Assembly: GCF_000685275.1 (NCBI RefSeq)
Contig: NZ_ARYK01000001.1
Location: 620,001 to 684,000, forward strand
DNA from: Hyphomonas johnsonii MHS-2
GTDB taxonomy: Bacteria; Pseudomonadota; Alphaproteobacteria; Caulobacterales; Hyphomonadaceae
Direction of reading: 5' to 3'
Length of the DNA: 64,000 nucleotides
Shown: piece by piece, positions 8,703-17,602 of the stretch
Numbering within the stretch: the first letter of the stretch is position 1
Layout of the letters: every line of letters starts with the position of its first letter
Notes under the pieces: generated by a model
Seen by the model: the letters and a program-made list of their open reading frames with translations, nothing else
Told to the model about the DNA's origin: nothing
Databases searched by the model: none
Program-made: the position numbers and the translations under genes

Positions 8703-10256
8703 TCATTCGTCGTCGGAAAAGTGATGGGGGGAATAGCTGAACTGGGAAGGTGACACTGGCAGGCCGAGGGCGCGCAACTGGCCGGCGCGGGTGATCTGGG
8801 CGGCGCCTTCGAGCAGGTTCCAGGCAATCTGGCGGACGGTGCGGTTCTCGACCGTTTCGAGGAAAGTGCCGCGGGTCCACTCGTTGAACACGCCCATCGC
8901 CGGTCCACACCAGATCTGGTAGTCCATTTCGCGGCCGGGCGTGCCTTCGCGGGCCCATTGGGCCCCCATGAACAGGTAGCGGCGGGCAACGAGCGCGAGC
9001 CGCTTGTTGCCATCGGCTGCGGCGCGTTTGGCCTCGGCCGGGTTGGCCTGCTGGATATAGGCTTCGGTCTTTTGCCAGGCTGCGTCAAAGGGCTCGCCGA
9101 GCACGTCGTCGAGCCAGTCGCGGTCTTTCTGGGGCAGGGTCTCATAGCTCGCTCCTGACCGGTACATCGCGTGCAGACGCTTGCCGCGCATGGCAAACAG
9201 GGTGCCGCGCTTCAGCACTTGAACCTCTACGCCCTGCTCGAACATGTCGGCGGCCGGGGCCATGGTCATGTCTGCCGGACCGGCTTTGGCGAGCAGGCGG
9301 CGTCCAGCTTCTGACAGGCCGGATTCTACGGCGCACTGGTTAATGGAACCTGTCAGGACGAAGGCTGCGCCCATCTGGAAGGCGGCGGCGGTGGCCTGGG
9401 GCGTGGAAATGCCGCCCGCCAACCCGATCCGGATGGCATTGGCGTCGACCCCGGTGCGGGCCGCAACCCGGTCGCGCGCGAGGCAGAGCGACGGGAACAG
9501 GACGCTGGCGGGGCGGTTGTCGGTATGGCCGCCGGAATCGGATTCGGCGGTGATTTCGGCAGCGACGGGCACCTGCGCGGCAAGCTCTGCCTGTTCGGGG
9601 GTAATGGCGCCGCTGGCGACGAGCGCAGAGAGGATCTTTGCGGGTGCCGGCGCCATGAAGGGCTCAGCGACTTCGGCGCGGGAAACCTTTGCGAACACAT
9701 GGTTTTCCCGGCGGATGCTGCCGTCCGGGGCGCGCGACAGGCCAACCGCCGTGTAGCGGACGAGGTCCGGCGAAAGCTGCATGAAGGCGGATGCCGAGAC
9801 GCGGCGCACGCCCTTGAGGAGGAAGAGGTCGACAACCCGTGCCTCGTAGCCCGGCTGTTGCGGGGCGTGAATGAGGTTGGCGCCCCACGCGGTCTGTTGC
9901 GGTGTCAGGTGGTGGCGAATCTCGTCGAGACCGGCCTCGATGGCCTGGGGTGTCAGGCCGGCACTGCCGTAGAAACCGACACATCCGGCCTTCACGGCTT
10001 CACAAACCATGCGTGTGGTTGCAATGCCGCGCGCCATCTCGCCGACAACATAATTGAACCGGCAGCCATGCGTGTGGGAGAAAAGGCGGTCGCCGAGCCA
10101 TTCGGGATAGATGGGCGGGAGGGCGAGTGCGCCAGTGCCGGCGGGCGATGTGGCGCGGTCCTGCAGTATTTCCAGCACGTTTGACGAAGAGTATCCGAGC
10201 GCGACCGGCTCGCGCGGACTCGTGATCGCCTTGTCCAGATTCTCTGACACGCTCAT
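8703..10256 (-). CDS. PfaD-like enoyl reductase (2-nitropropane dioxygenase family)
   Basis: The 517-residue flavin-dependent TIM-barrel protein would reduce enoyl intermediates made by the synthase encoded downstream. Recognisable parts are the LIHAPQQPGYE region, the conserved GLAGGISTPQATAAAF stretch and the following TGSINQ motif of PfaD/nitronate monooxygenase-like proteins. I chose ATG at 10256 because AGGGA lies six bases upstream; the frame is open to a GTG at 10298 and another ATG at 10280, both with weaker ribosome sites. It is the first gene of the minus-strand lipid-synthase operon, with 9 bp to the next gene. The enoyl-reductase-first order resembles myxobacterial pfa1-pfa2-pfa3. 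Confidence 0.88.
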   Translation of the reverse strand: MSVSENLDKAITSPREPVALGYSSSNVLEILQDRATSPAGTGALALPPIYPEWLGDRLFSHTHGCRFNYVVGEMARGIATTRMVCEAVKAGCVGFYGSAGLTPQAIEAGLDEIRHHLTPQQTAWGANLIHAPQQPGYEARVVDLFLLKGVRRVSASAFMQLSPDLVRYTAVGLSRAPDGSIRRENHVFAKVSRAEVAEPFMAPAPAKILSALVASGAITPEQAELAAQVPVAAEITAESDSGGHTDNRPASVLFPSLCLARDRVAARTGVDANAIRIGLAGGISTPQATAAAFQMGAAFVLTGSINQCAVESGLSEAGRRLLAKAGPADMTMAPAADMFEQGVEVQVLKRGTLFAMRGKRLHAMYRSGASYETLPQKDRDWLDDVLGEPFDAAWQKTEAYIQQANPAEAKRAAADGNKRLALVARRYLFMGAQWAREGTPGREMDYQIWCGPAMGVFNEWTRGTFLETVENRTVRQIAWNLLEGAAQITRAGQLRALGLPVSPSQFSYSPHHFSDDE

Positions 10257-10504
10257 TTTCGTCCCTTGCGGACTCTTCATTCCGGAAAAATGAAGCACCC
10301 CTTATACCCGTCATTCTGAGCAGGTATTTTCAATTTCTAACTGCACAAAATGTCCCAAACTGTACAGGGTCACTATCGTGCGACTTGCTTCAAACGTGTT
10401 TGCCCGATCTTTTAAATTTTACCTACCCCGGCGTTTAGCACAAAATTCGCGCACCGTTCGATCCGGGGGGGGGTGCAATCGCAGCTGGCGCGGCTGTGCC
10501 TGTG
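10257..10504. promoter_or_regulatory. Intergenic leader of the lipid-synthase operon, with G9 tract
   Basis: This 248-bp gap lies between the ABC-F gene and the pfaD-like gene and should hold the operon promoter. It is AT-rich at about 10320-10445 compared with its flanks. A run of nine G residues sits at 10465-10473, and a small CTGTACAG palindrome near 10360. I could not place a convincing -35/-10 pair. Confidence 0.4.
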
Positions 10505-12385
10505 TCACGCGGTTGTGGCAGCTTCGTAGGATTCCAGCGCCTCGATCCATACTGTTTCGGTGCGTGCGGCTTCGGCGACGAAGTCGGCGCGGCGGCGGAG
10601 CAGCTCCTGGACCTTTTCGGATGACTGGCCGGCCTGTGCGAGGTCCACGTCGATGGCGGCGATGCGGGCATTGATTTTTTCCAGCCGTTTTTCGGCATCG
10701 TCTGCCTTGCGTTTGAGGCCGGAGGCGGCCTTGCGGCTTTCGGCGGACTGCTGGCGCTGGTCGGCTCTTGCCGCCTTCTGCTGTGGCGCAGGGGAATCCG
10801 ACTTGTTCCGGTCGGCCTGGAGCACCAGCGCACGATAGTCCTGGAGGTCGCCATCATAGGTCTCTGCGCGACCATCGCGGACCAGCCAGAGCTGGTCGGC
10901 GGTGCCTTCGGCGAGGAAGATGTCGTGGGTGATGAGCAGGACAGCGCCCTTGAAGTCGTTGAGGGCGTAGATCAGCGCTTCGCGGCTGTCGATGTCGAGG
11001 TGGGAGGTCGGTTCGTCGAGGATCAGGATGTGCGGCTTGTCCATGGCCATCAGGCCGAGGAGCAGGCGGACCTTTTCGCCGCCGGAGAGCTTTTCAACCT
11101 TGGTCTCCACCTTTTCATGGCTGAAGCCCATCTGGGAGGCGGTCGAGCGCTGTTTGGAGACCGGCGCGTCCTTCGGCATGGCATGGCGGACATGGTCGAG
11201 TACGGTCTCGCCGGGGGTCAGCTCGTCGAGCTGGTCCTGCGAGAAATAACCGATGCGGACCTTGCTGTGCGTGACCCGGTCACCCGCCATCAGCGGCAGG
11301 CGTTCGGCGATGGACTTGACCAGCGTGGTCTTGCCCTGGCCGTTGGTGCCGACAATCGCGATCCGGTCGTCCGGATCGAGGCGGAGGGTGACGTTGCGCA
11401 GGATGCTGGCATCTTCTCCATAGCCGAGTTCGGCGCCACGCAGTTCGAGCAGGGGCGGGGCCATCTTGTCGCCCGGCTCGGGAAAATGGAACGGCACGGT
11501 ACGCTCGGCCATCGGGATCGAGATGTCCTGCATTTTTTCCAGCATCTTGACGCGCGACTGGGCCTGGCGGGCCTTGGACGCCTTGGCGCGGAACCGGTCC
11601 ACGAAGGCCTGGAGGTGGGCCTTGTCGACTTCCTGCTTGGCGCGCTGGCTTTCGAGCTGGGCATATTTTGCCGAGCGCAGGCGGAGCCAGGCATCGTAGC
11701 CGCCGGGCACGATGGTCAGCTTGCGGTGTTCGAGCGCCATTGTGTGGGTGACGCAGCGGTTCAGCATTTCCCGGTCGTGCGAGACGATCAGCACGGTGTG
11801 CGGATATTTCTTCAGGTAGCCTTCAAGCCAGGCCGCCCCTTCGAGGTCGAGATAGTTGGTCGGCTCGTCGAGCAGGAGCAGGTCCGGCTGCGAGAACAGG
11901 ACACCGGCAATGGCGGCGCGCATCCGCCAGCCGCCGGAAAATTCACGGGTCGGACGGCCAAGGTCCTTCTGGGTGAAGCCGAGGCCCATGAGGACTTCAG
12001 CGGCCCGCGATTCAGCCGACCACGCGTCAATATCGACAAGGCGGGTGTGGATGTCGGCGATGCGCATCGGGTCTTCGGCGGTGTCGGCTTCCTGCATCAG
12101 GGCATGGCGCTCAGCATCGGCAGCCAGGACGACGTCGAGGATGGTCTCATCCGTCGGGGCGACTTCCTGGGCAACCCAGCCCAGGCGTGCGCCCTGGTTG
12201 AGCCGGATGGCGCTGTCGCCGGTCGGGTGCTCGATCTCCTCGCGGATCAGCTTCAGGAGGGTTGATTTGCCTGTGCCGTTGCGGCCGACCAGGCCGACCT
12301 TCCAGCCGGACGCGATCTGCGCTGACGCGCCTTCAAACAAAAGGCGCGCTTCCACGCGGTAGTCGAGGTTGGATATGGTGAGCAT
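10505..12385 (-). CDS. ABC-F family ATPase
   Basis: The 626-residue soluble protein has two ABC ATPase domains and no membrane segments. The first has Walker A GRNGTGKST near residue 38 and signature FSGGWRMR; the second has GTNGQGKTT and LSGGEKVRLLLG, followed by LILDEPTSHLD. A charged inter-domain linker and a C-terminal coiled coil (about 530-610) match the ABC-F class (Uup/YheS-like). These proteins bind the ribosomal E site and act in translation quality control or antibiotic resistance; the subfamily is not assigned here. I took ATG 12385 because the upstream extension (to a TTG at 12406) lacks domain homology. Confidence 0.92.
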   Translation of the reverse strand: MLTISNLDYRVEARLLFEGASAQIASGWKVGLVGRNGTGKSTLLKLIREEIEHPTGDSAIRLNQGARLGWVAQEVAPTDETILDVVLAADAERHALMQEADTAEDPMRIADIHTRLVDIDAWSAESRAAEVLMGLGFTQKDLGRPTREFSGGWRMRAAIAGVLFSQPDLLLLDEPTNYLDLEGAAWLEGYLKKYPHTVLIVSHDREMLNRCVTHTMALEHRKLTIVPGGYDAWLRLRSAKYAQLESQRAKQEVDKAHLQAFVDRFRAKASKARQAQSRVKMLEKMQDISIPMAERTVPFHFPEPGDKMAPPLLELRGAELGYGEDASILRNVTLRLDPDDRIAIVGTNGQGKTTLVKSIAERLPLMAGDRVTHSKVRIGYFSQDQLDELTPGETVLDHVRHAMPKDAPVSKQRSTASQMGFSHEKVETKVEKLSGGEKVRLLLGLMAMDKPHILILDEPTSHLDIDSREALIYALNDFKGAVLLITHDIFLAEGTADQLWLVRDGRAETYDGDLQDYRALVLQADRNKSDSPAPQQKAARADQRQQSAESRKAASGLKRKADDAEKRLEKINARIAAIDVDLAQAGQSSEKVQELLRRRADFVAEAARTETVWIEALESYEAATTA

Positions 12386-12465
12386 TTCGTGGGGTTTAGC
12401 GGCCAAAGGCCTGAAGGCAAGAGCCGAAGCTGTGCTGCCTTCAGGCGTGTGCCGGAATGCGGGGC

Positions 12466-15400
12466 CTATTCGGCCGGAACGGGGGCGATTTCCTCAAGCC
12501 TTTTCGGGTCGAGCAGGGCGTCGAACGCAGGCCGTTTGTGGCCGGAGACCAGGTAGCCGAAGAACCGTTTGATATCCGCGCCGATGCCGTACAGGGCCGG
12601 AACGAAGAACAGGGTGACGAACAGGGCGAACAGGACACCGAAGGCAAGGCCGACCCCGATGGGGATAAGGAACTGGGCCTGCATGGAGCGCTCCATCATC
12701 AGTGGCAGGAGGCCGACAAAGGTGGTGAGGGATGTCAGCAGGATGGGCCGGAACCGGCGCGTACCGGCCTCGATCAGCGCCTGCGCGCCGTCCATGCCGC
12801 GGTCGCGGAGCTGGTGGACATAGTCGATGAGGACGAGATTGTCGTTCACCGCGACACCGGCCGCCGCCATGATGCCCATGTAGGACAGGATACTGAGCGG
12901 GAACCCCATCACGAGGTGTCCGACCATCGCGCCTGTGAAACAGAAGGGAATGGCCGCCAGCAGGATCAGGATCGGCTCCGCATAGGACTTGAACGCGACC
13001 GCGACGAGGAAATAGGCGACCCCGATGGCAATCAGCAACAGCGTCATGATCTCGGCGAAGAATTCCGCCTCGCCCTGTGCCCGGCCAATATTGCCGCGCC
13101 GGACAAGCGGGTGGTTCCGGTCGAATTCAGTGAAGAAATTCTCGGCGAGGTCCGACCGGATCTCCTGGATGCGTTCGGCGGCGACTTCGGCGCTGACGAC
13201 GATCGCGCGCCGGCGCTCGCGGCGATTGATCTGAGAAATGCCTTTCTCGAAGCGGATGTCGGCGACGGCGTAGAGCGGCAGTTCCCGTCCGTCCGCGGTG
13301 CGGATGCGGATATTGTTGAGGAAGTCGAGGGACTGGCGATCAGACAACGGGTAGCGGACGAAGACGCGGACATCCTCGCCGTCGCGTGGCAGGCGCTGGA
13401 CTTCCTCGCCATAGAACCCCTGGCGGACCTGGCGAGCGACGTCTGCCGTGGTGATGCCAAGGGCTTCTGCGCCGGGCTTGAGATCGAACTGGATCTCGTC
13501 GGTGGCGCTCTGCACGTCGTTGACGACATTGTAGACGCCGTCATAGGAGCGCAGCTTGACCATCAAGTCTTCGGCAGCGGCGTTGAGCGCGTCCAGGTCG
13601 GTGGAATTCAGCATGTACTGGATGGGCGGATCGGTGTCGGCGTTCTTGTAGTTGACCGTGATCGTTTCGGCGTCGGGCACTTCGCCGATCAGGGCGCGCA
13701 GGCGTTCGGCCGTTTCCTTGGCCGTCAGCGTGCGGGTTTCCGGCGGCACCAGCTTGACGAGGGCAAGGATATTGTTGTCCCGCGAGCGGGTATACCAGTT
13801 TTCGATCAGCTCGCCTTCGCCATTGGTCGACAGGTTGATCTCGTCTTCGAGTGCCTTTTCGCCAGCCTGGATCTGGGCGAGCACTTCGAGCGAACGGGAA
13901 TAGGGCGTGCCTTCCGGCAGCTCGACCGTGACGGCGACCTGGTCGGATTCCGTCTCCGGAAAGAAGATTGTCTTGACCAGCCCGTTCGTCAGCAGGCCGA
14001 CGGACAGCACCATGCCGCCGACAAAGATTGCGGCGGTGAGGTAGCGGTGACGCAGGGCACCGATCATCACCGGCCGGTAGACCTTGCGGGCAACCCACAG
14101 GATGGAGTCGGCAATGGCGCCCTGAAAACGCGCAATGCGGCTTTCGGGGTTCACGGGCTTGAGATGAGACAGGTGCGCCGGGAGGATCAGGAGGGATTCG
14201 ACCAGAGAGAATGTCAGGGCCAGGATCACGACCAGCGAGATCGACCGGGTGAACTCGCTGGTGCCGCCCGACAGCATCATCCAGGGCGCGAAGAAGATCA
14301 TCGTGGTCAGGACGGCGAAGATTACCGGCTTGATGACCATGGTGGTGCCGTTGATGGCCGCGGTGAGGCCCTCCTCACCTTCCTCGGTGCGGGAATGAAT
14401 TGCTTCGCCGACGATGATGGCGTCGTCGACGATGACCCCGATCACGAGCAGGAAGGCAAAGGTGGAGATCATGTTGAACGAGACGTCCAGCAGGGGCAGC
14501 AGGGCGAGCCCGCCAGCGAAGGCGGTGCCGATGCCGACAGCGACCCAGATGGCGATGGCGGGACGCAGGAAGAGGAGCAGGGTGATCAGCACCAGGGTCA
14601 GGCCCATCAGGAAGTTGCTGCCGATCAGCCGGATGCGGCTCATGTAATCGAGGGAGGAATCCTGCCAGATGGTCATCGTGATGCCGGGTGGCACGCGCCT
14701 GGACGCCGCGTCGAAATATTCGTGCACGTTCTTCGCCATCTTCACGATGTTCATCTGCGGGCCGCTCATGACCTGGACCAGGATCGTGCGCTGGCCATTC
14801 ACGGTGGCGAGCAGGTTCACCTGTTCGAAGCCGTCAATCACCTTGGCCATGTCGGAGACGCGCACCACGGCGCCATTCGGCATCTGCTTGACGACGATAT
14901 TCTCGAAGTCGGCCTGGGTGTCGGCCTGTGACCGGGTGCGCAGCTGGACGTTGCCGCCATCACTGCGGACATTACCGGCGGAGATGTTGACGGAGGTGCC
15001 ACCAACAGCCTGCGCGACTTCCGCGAGGCTGACGCCGTAGCGGCGGAGTTCTTCCTCCGACACCTCGATGGAAATCTCTTCGTTGCGAACACCGAACAGC
15101 TCGACGGCGGGGACATGGCCGAGCAGGCCAATCTCTCGCCGGGTGGCTTCGGCAAAGTGTTTCAGGGTCTGCTCGCTGACCGTTTCATCGCCGGATACGG
15201 CGATGCGCATCAACTCGCTGCGACTGCGGAAGACCTGGAGCTGGGGCGGTTCGGCGGCGGCGGGAAACGTGCTGATGGAGTCGATCTGGCGCTTCAGTTC
15301 TTCGAGAAACTTGCCTTCGTCGAGGTCCTGGTTGCCGATGACGACGAGCGTGGCGACGCCCTCATTCGAATAGGAGCGCAATTCCTTGATGCCCTCGACC

Positions 15401-15621
15401 GAACTGACGGCTTCTTCCATCCGGACGGTGATCTGTTCCTCGATGTCTTGCGGCGAGGCACCCCGCCAGACAACGGAAATCTGCGCGCCCGGGAATTCGA
15501 CATAGGGTTCGAGCTCGCGTTCCATGCGGAGGTAGGCAACGATCCCGGCAATGATCAGGGCGATCATGAGAAGGTTTGCGGCGACCTTGTTGTCTGCCCA
15601 CCAGCGGATGATTGATGACAT
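12466..15621 (-). CDS. RND efflux transporter permease (AcrB/MexB family)
   Basis: The 1051-residue inner-membrane pump is of the usual length for the HAE-RND family. It starts with a cytoplasmic stub and first helix (about 15-32), followed by a large periplasmic loop. The proton-relay motif VDDAIIVGEA lies at about 395-405 in the fourth helix, the duplicated half follows, and a charged C-terminal tail ends the protein. Such pumps form tripartite complexes with a membrane-fusion protein and a TolC-like outer-membrane channel. The fusion protein is encoded 10 bp upstream on the same strand; no outer-membrane channel gene is adjacent. Substrate is unknown. Confidence 0.95.
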   Translation of the reverse strand: MSSIIRWWADNKVAANLLMIALIIAGIVAYLRMERELEPYVEFPGAQISVVWRGASPQDIEEQITVRMEEAVSSVEGIKELRSYSNEGVATLVVIGNQDLDEGKFLEELKRQIDSISTFPAAAEPPQLQVFRSRSELMRIAVSGDETVSEQTLKHFAEATRREIGLLGHVPAVELFGVRNEEISIEVSEEELRRYGVSLAEVAQAVGGTSVNISAGNVRSDGGNVQLRTRSQADTQADFENIVVKQMPNGAVVRVSDMAKVIDGFEQVNLLATVNGQRTILVQVMSGPQMNIVKMAKNVHEYFDAASRRVPPGITMTIWQDSSLDYMSRIRLIGSNFLMGLTLVLITLLLFLRPAIAIWVAVGIGTAFAGGLALLPLLDVSFNMISTFAFLLVIGVIVDDAIIVGEAIHSRTEEGEEGLTAAINGTTMVIKPVIFAVLTTMIFFAPWMMLSGGTSEFTRSISLVVILALTFSLVESLLILPAHLSHLKPVNPESRIARFQGAIADSILWVARKVYRPVMIGALRHRYLTAAIFVGGMVLSVGLLTNGLVKTIFFPETESDQVAVTVELPEGTPYSRSLEVLAQIQAGEKALEDEINLSTNGEGELIENWYTRSRDNNILALVKLVPPETRTLTAKETAERLRALIGEVPDAETITVNYKNADTDPPIQYMLNSTDLDALNAAAEDLMVKLRSYDGVYNVVNDVQSATDEIQFDLKPGAEALGITTADVARQVRQGFYGEEVQRLPRDGEDVRVFVRYPLSDRQSLDFLNNIRIRTADGRELPLYAVADIRFEKGISQINRRERRRAIVVSAEVAAERIQEIRSDLAENFFTEFDRNHPLVRRGNIGRAQGEAEFFAEIMTLLLIAIGVAYFLVAVAFKSYAEPILILLAAIPFCFTGAMVGHLVMGFPLSILSYMGIMAAAGVAVNDNLVLIDYVHQLRDRGMDGAQALIEAGTRRFRPILLTSLTTFVGLLPLMMERSMQAQFLIPIGVGLAFGVLFALFVTLFFVPALYGIGADIKRFFGYLVSGHKRPAFDALLDPKRLEEIAPVPAE

Positions 15622-15631
15622 CGGCCTGCCC

Positions 15632-16879
15632 CTATTCGGATGTGGAAACGAGTTCGGTTGTCTGCGCCGTGTTGAGGCGGTCGACCGGCTTGATCTTCAT
15701 GCCGTCGGCTGCAGCGCGGACGGGCGATGTGATGACGCGTTCGCCTGCCGACAGGCCGCCCGTGATGACCACGCGCTCGCGTTCGGAGAAGGCCACCTCG
15801 ACGGGGCGGACCTCAAGCGTGTCATCGGTGCGTGCAACATAGACGGAGTCCTTGCCGCGCAGTGCCGTGCGCGGGAGGACGATGCTGTCGTCGAGCACGC
15901 GGCCGTCGATCTCGGCGGTGACAAACAGGCCGGTGGCGAGCGGCGTGCCATTGTCGGCGTTCCGGCCATAAGGATCCTGCACTTCGATGTAGGCGAACAG
16001 GACGCGCGTGTCGGGATCGAACCCGCTGTCCGTGCGGGTGATGCGCCCGGTCCATGTATGCGGCACGCCGCCGACGACGGCTGACAGTTCGGCAGTCGGA
16101 CCGCGGCGGGCCGGTGTTTCGACAAAGCCGATGCCGAGGCCGAGATTGGCGAGGTCTGAATCCGTCAGCGCAATCGGTACCTCGACGACGTCGCTGGCAT
16201 AGATTTCGCCAAGGCGCGTGCCGGGGGCGACATAGGCGCCGATATTGACGTTCCTTTCACGGACCCGGCCTGTGAAGGGTGCCGTGATGCGCGTGCGTGA
16301 CAGCATCAGGCGGGTTTCGTCCAGACGGGCCTCGGCGGAGGCCAGTTCCGCATTGGCCTGGGCAAGCTGGGGACGGCGCAGCGTGAGGTCCGACACTTCA
16401 ACGCCAAGCTGTTCGGCCCCCTGTGACGCGACCTGGCCTTCCGACTGTTCCTGCACCAGGCGCGTATGTGCCTGTGCGACAGCGGCTTCGGCCTGCACGA
16501 TGCCGAGTTCGTATTCCTTGGGGTCGAGGCGCACGAGCGTGTCGCCCTTGCGGAACTGGCCGCCGGCAAGGAATTCGGGTGAGACATAGACGACACGACC
16601 AGAAATTTCGGAAGCCAGCGAGACTTCGGTGCGGGCGTTGACGGCGCCCTGGCCCCGCACCTTGAGGGAGATGGGTTCGGTGCGTGCCGTGGCGGTCAGC
16701 ACCGGCAGGGCCTCGATGATGTCGGTTTTCTCTTCAGGGGCCGGGCGCAGCGCCCCCATGGCGACAAATCCGCCGACGGATCCGACAAGCACCAATAGGG
16801 GAAGGGCAAGGAATATCAGCCGCTTGATGAGCAGGCCGATCCTGGATCCGGGCCTTGCGGGCGCTTCGGTGTAAGACAT
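15632..16879 (-). CDS. RND efflux periplasmic adaptor (membrane-fusion protein)
   Basis: The 415-residue protein has one N-terminal membrane anchor (about 20-45). A split lipoyl/barrel-sandwich domain follows (SLKVRGQGAVNARTEVSLAS, and later ITAPFTGRV), separated by an alpha-helical hairpin (about 130-195), then beta-barrel and membrane-proximal domains. It would link the RND pump to the outer-membrane channel. It is the promoter-proximal gene of a two-gene operon; AGGGG lies about ten bases before the ATG. A perfect palindrome lies 128 bp upstream of the start, a possible repressor site, but no regulator gene is adjacent. Confidence 0.94.
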   Translation of the reverse strand: MSYTEAPARPGSRIGLLIKRLIFLALPLLVLVGSVGGFVAMGALRPAPEEKTDIIEALPVLTATARTEPISLKVRGQGAVNARTEVSLASEISGRVVYVSPEFLAGGQFRKGDTLVRLDPKEYELGIVQAEAAVAQAHTRLVQEQSEGQVASQGAEQLGVEVSDLTLRRPQLAQANAELASAEARLDETRLMLSRTRITAPFTGRVRERNVNIGAYVAPGTRLGEIYASDVVEVPIALTDSDLANLGLGIGFVETPARRGPTAELSAVVGGVPHTWTGRITRTDSGFDPDTRVLFAYIEVQDPYGRNADNGTPLATGLFVTAEIDGRVLDDSIVLPRTALRGKDSVYVARTDDTLEVRPVEVAFSERERVVITGGLSAGERVITSPVRAAADGMKIKPVDRLNTAQTTELVSTSE

Positions 16880-17006
16880 GTTTCAACACCCCTAGATGTT
16901 TCTGCAAACGGGCCGACACGGACGATCGCGCCGGCATCCTCCTGAGCAGGGATAACATCGGAATTATTGAAAAACAATATGTAATGGTCGATAAACAGAA
17001 AAAATT

Positions 17007-17021
17007 AGTCGATAATCGACT
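17007..17021. promoter_or_regulatory. Palindrome upstream of the RND operon
   Basis: AGTCGATAATCGACT is a 15-bp inverted repeat with six-base arms. A partial copy (GTCGATAA) occurs 20 bp nearer to the operon at about 16987. It lies in a 238-bp AT-rich gap. A dimeric repressor site is the simplest reading; this is inference. Confidence 0.45.
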
Positions 17022-17117
17022 TTCTCGAACGGGCCGGCGCGCGTAATCCAATAGATTCAATGGCCCGGCGAGCAGGGTTGAGATGCGTGCAGGTTCAGGT
17101 GCGCGGCTGCGGCGGTA

Positions 17118-17600
17118 TCAGCGCGATCCGGGCTCGCAGGCGCTGAGGCCATAGACCGGGATCAGGGTTTCCCAGCCTTCCTTGCCGACGATCGAGATGC
17201 GGCCGGAATCGATGCGCTGGCCACCGTCGAGCTCGGCACCGGGCACGAAACTGATCGTTATGGTTCCGGCGTCTGAATTGAAGCGCATGTCGGTCATGAA
17301 CTGGCCGAACAGGCCGCCACGCCTCTGGACAAGGGTCAGCGGTTTCTCCGCGCCCTTGAGGCGCATGATGGCCGTGTCCGTGCCGGCGCGGGAAAAGAAG
17401 ATGAACCGGTTGGGTTGGGCATGTGTCCAGAGGAACAGGCCGCACTCGCCGGGGCCGAGTTGCTGGGGCGACAATTCTCCGCTGTCGCTGAGGGCACTGG
17501 CCGGAGGTGTGGGCGCCGGCTTGTCCTGGCTGGAACAGGCCGAGACGAGAGCGGACGCGATGAGCAGAGCCATCACGGCGGGGACAAGGGCCTGTCGCAT
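17118..17600 (-). CDS. Small lipoprotein at the end of the gsp operon
   Basis: The 160-residue protein has a signal peptide ending in lipobox LVSAC (Cys22), so it should be lipidated and periplasm-facing. A Pro/Ser-rich linker and an unrecognised globular domain follow. It begins 2 bp after the gspN stop, so it is very probably co-transcribed with the type II secretion genes. Type II systems often need a lipoprotein pilotin to place the secretin in the outer membrane, and no other candidate is in the operon. That role is only inference from position; no pilotin family was recognised. Confidence 0.8.
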   Translation of the reverse strand: MRQALVPAVMALLIASALVSACSSQDKPAPTPPASALSDSGELSPQQLGPGECGLFLWTHAQPNRFIFFSRAGTDTAIMRLKGAEKPLTLVQRRGGLFGQFMTDMRFNSDAGTITISFVPGAELDGGQRIDSGRISIVGKEGWETLIPVYGLSACEPGSR

Positions 17601-17602
17601 TC

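Noticed and set aside
10465-10473. Run of nine G bases upstream of pfaD as a phase-variation tract
   Set aside because: It lies about 210 bp before the start, outside any gene or convincing promoter, and such a run is also prone to sequencing error. Noted only.
12457-14931. An 824-codon open frame on the plus strand over the RND pump gene
   Set aside because: It is exactly antisense to a gene with clear family motifs; long antisense frames are expected at this GC content and its product is low-complexity Asp/Glu/His/Gly text.
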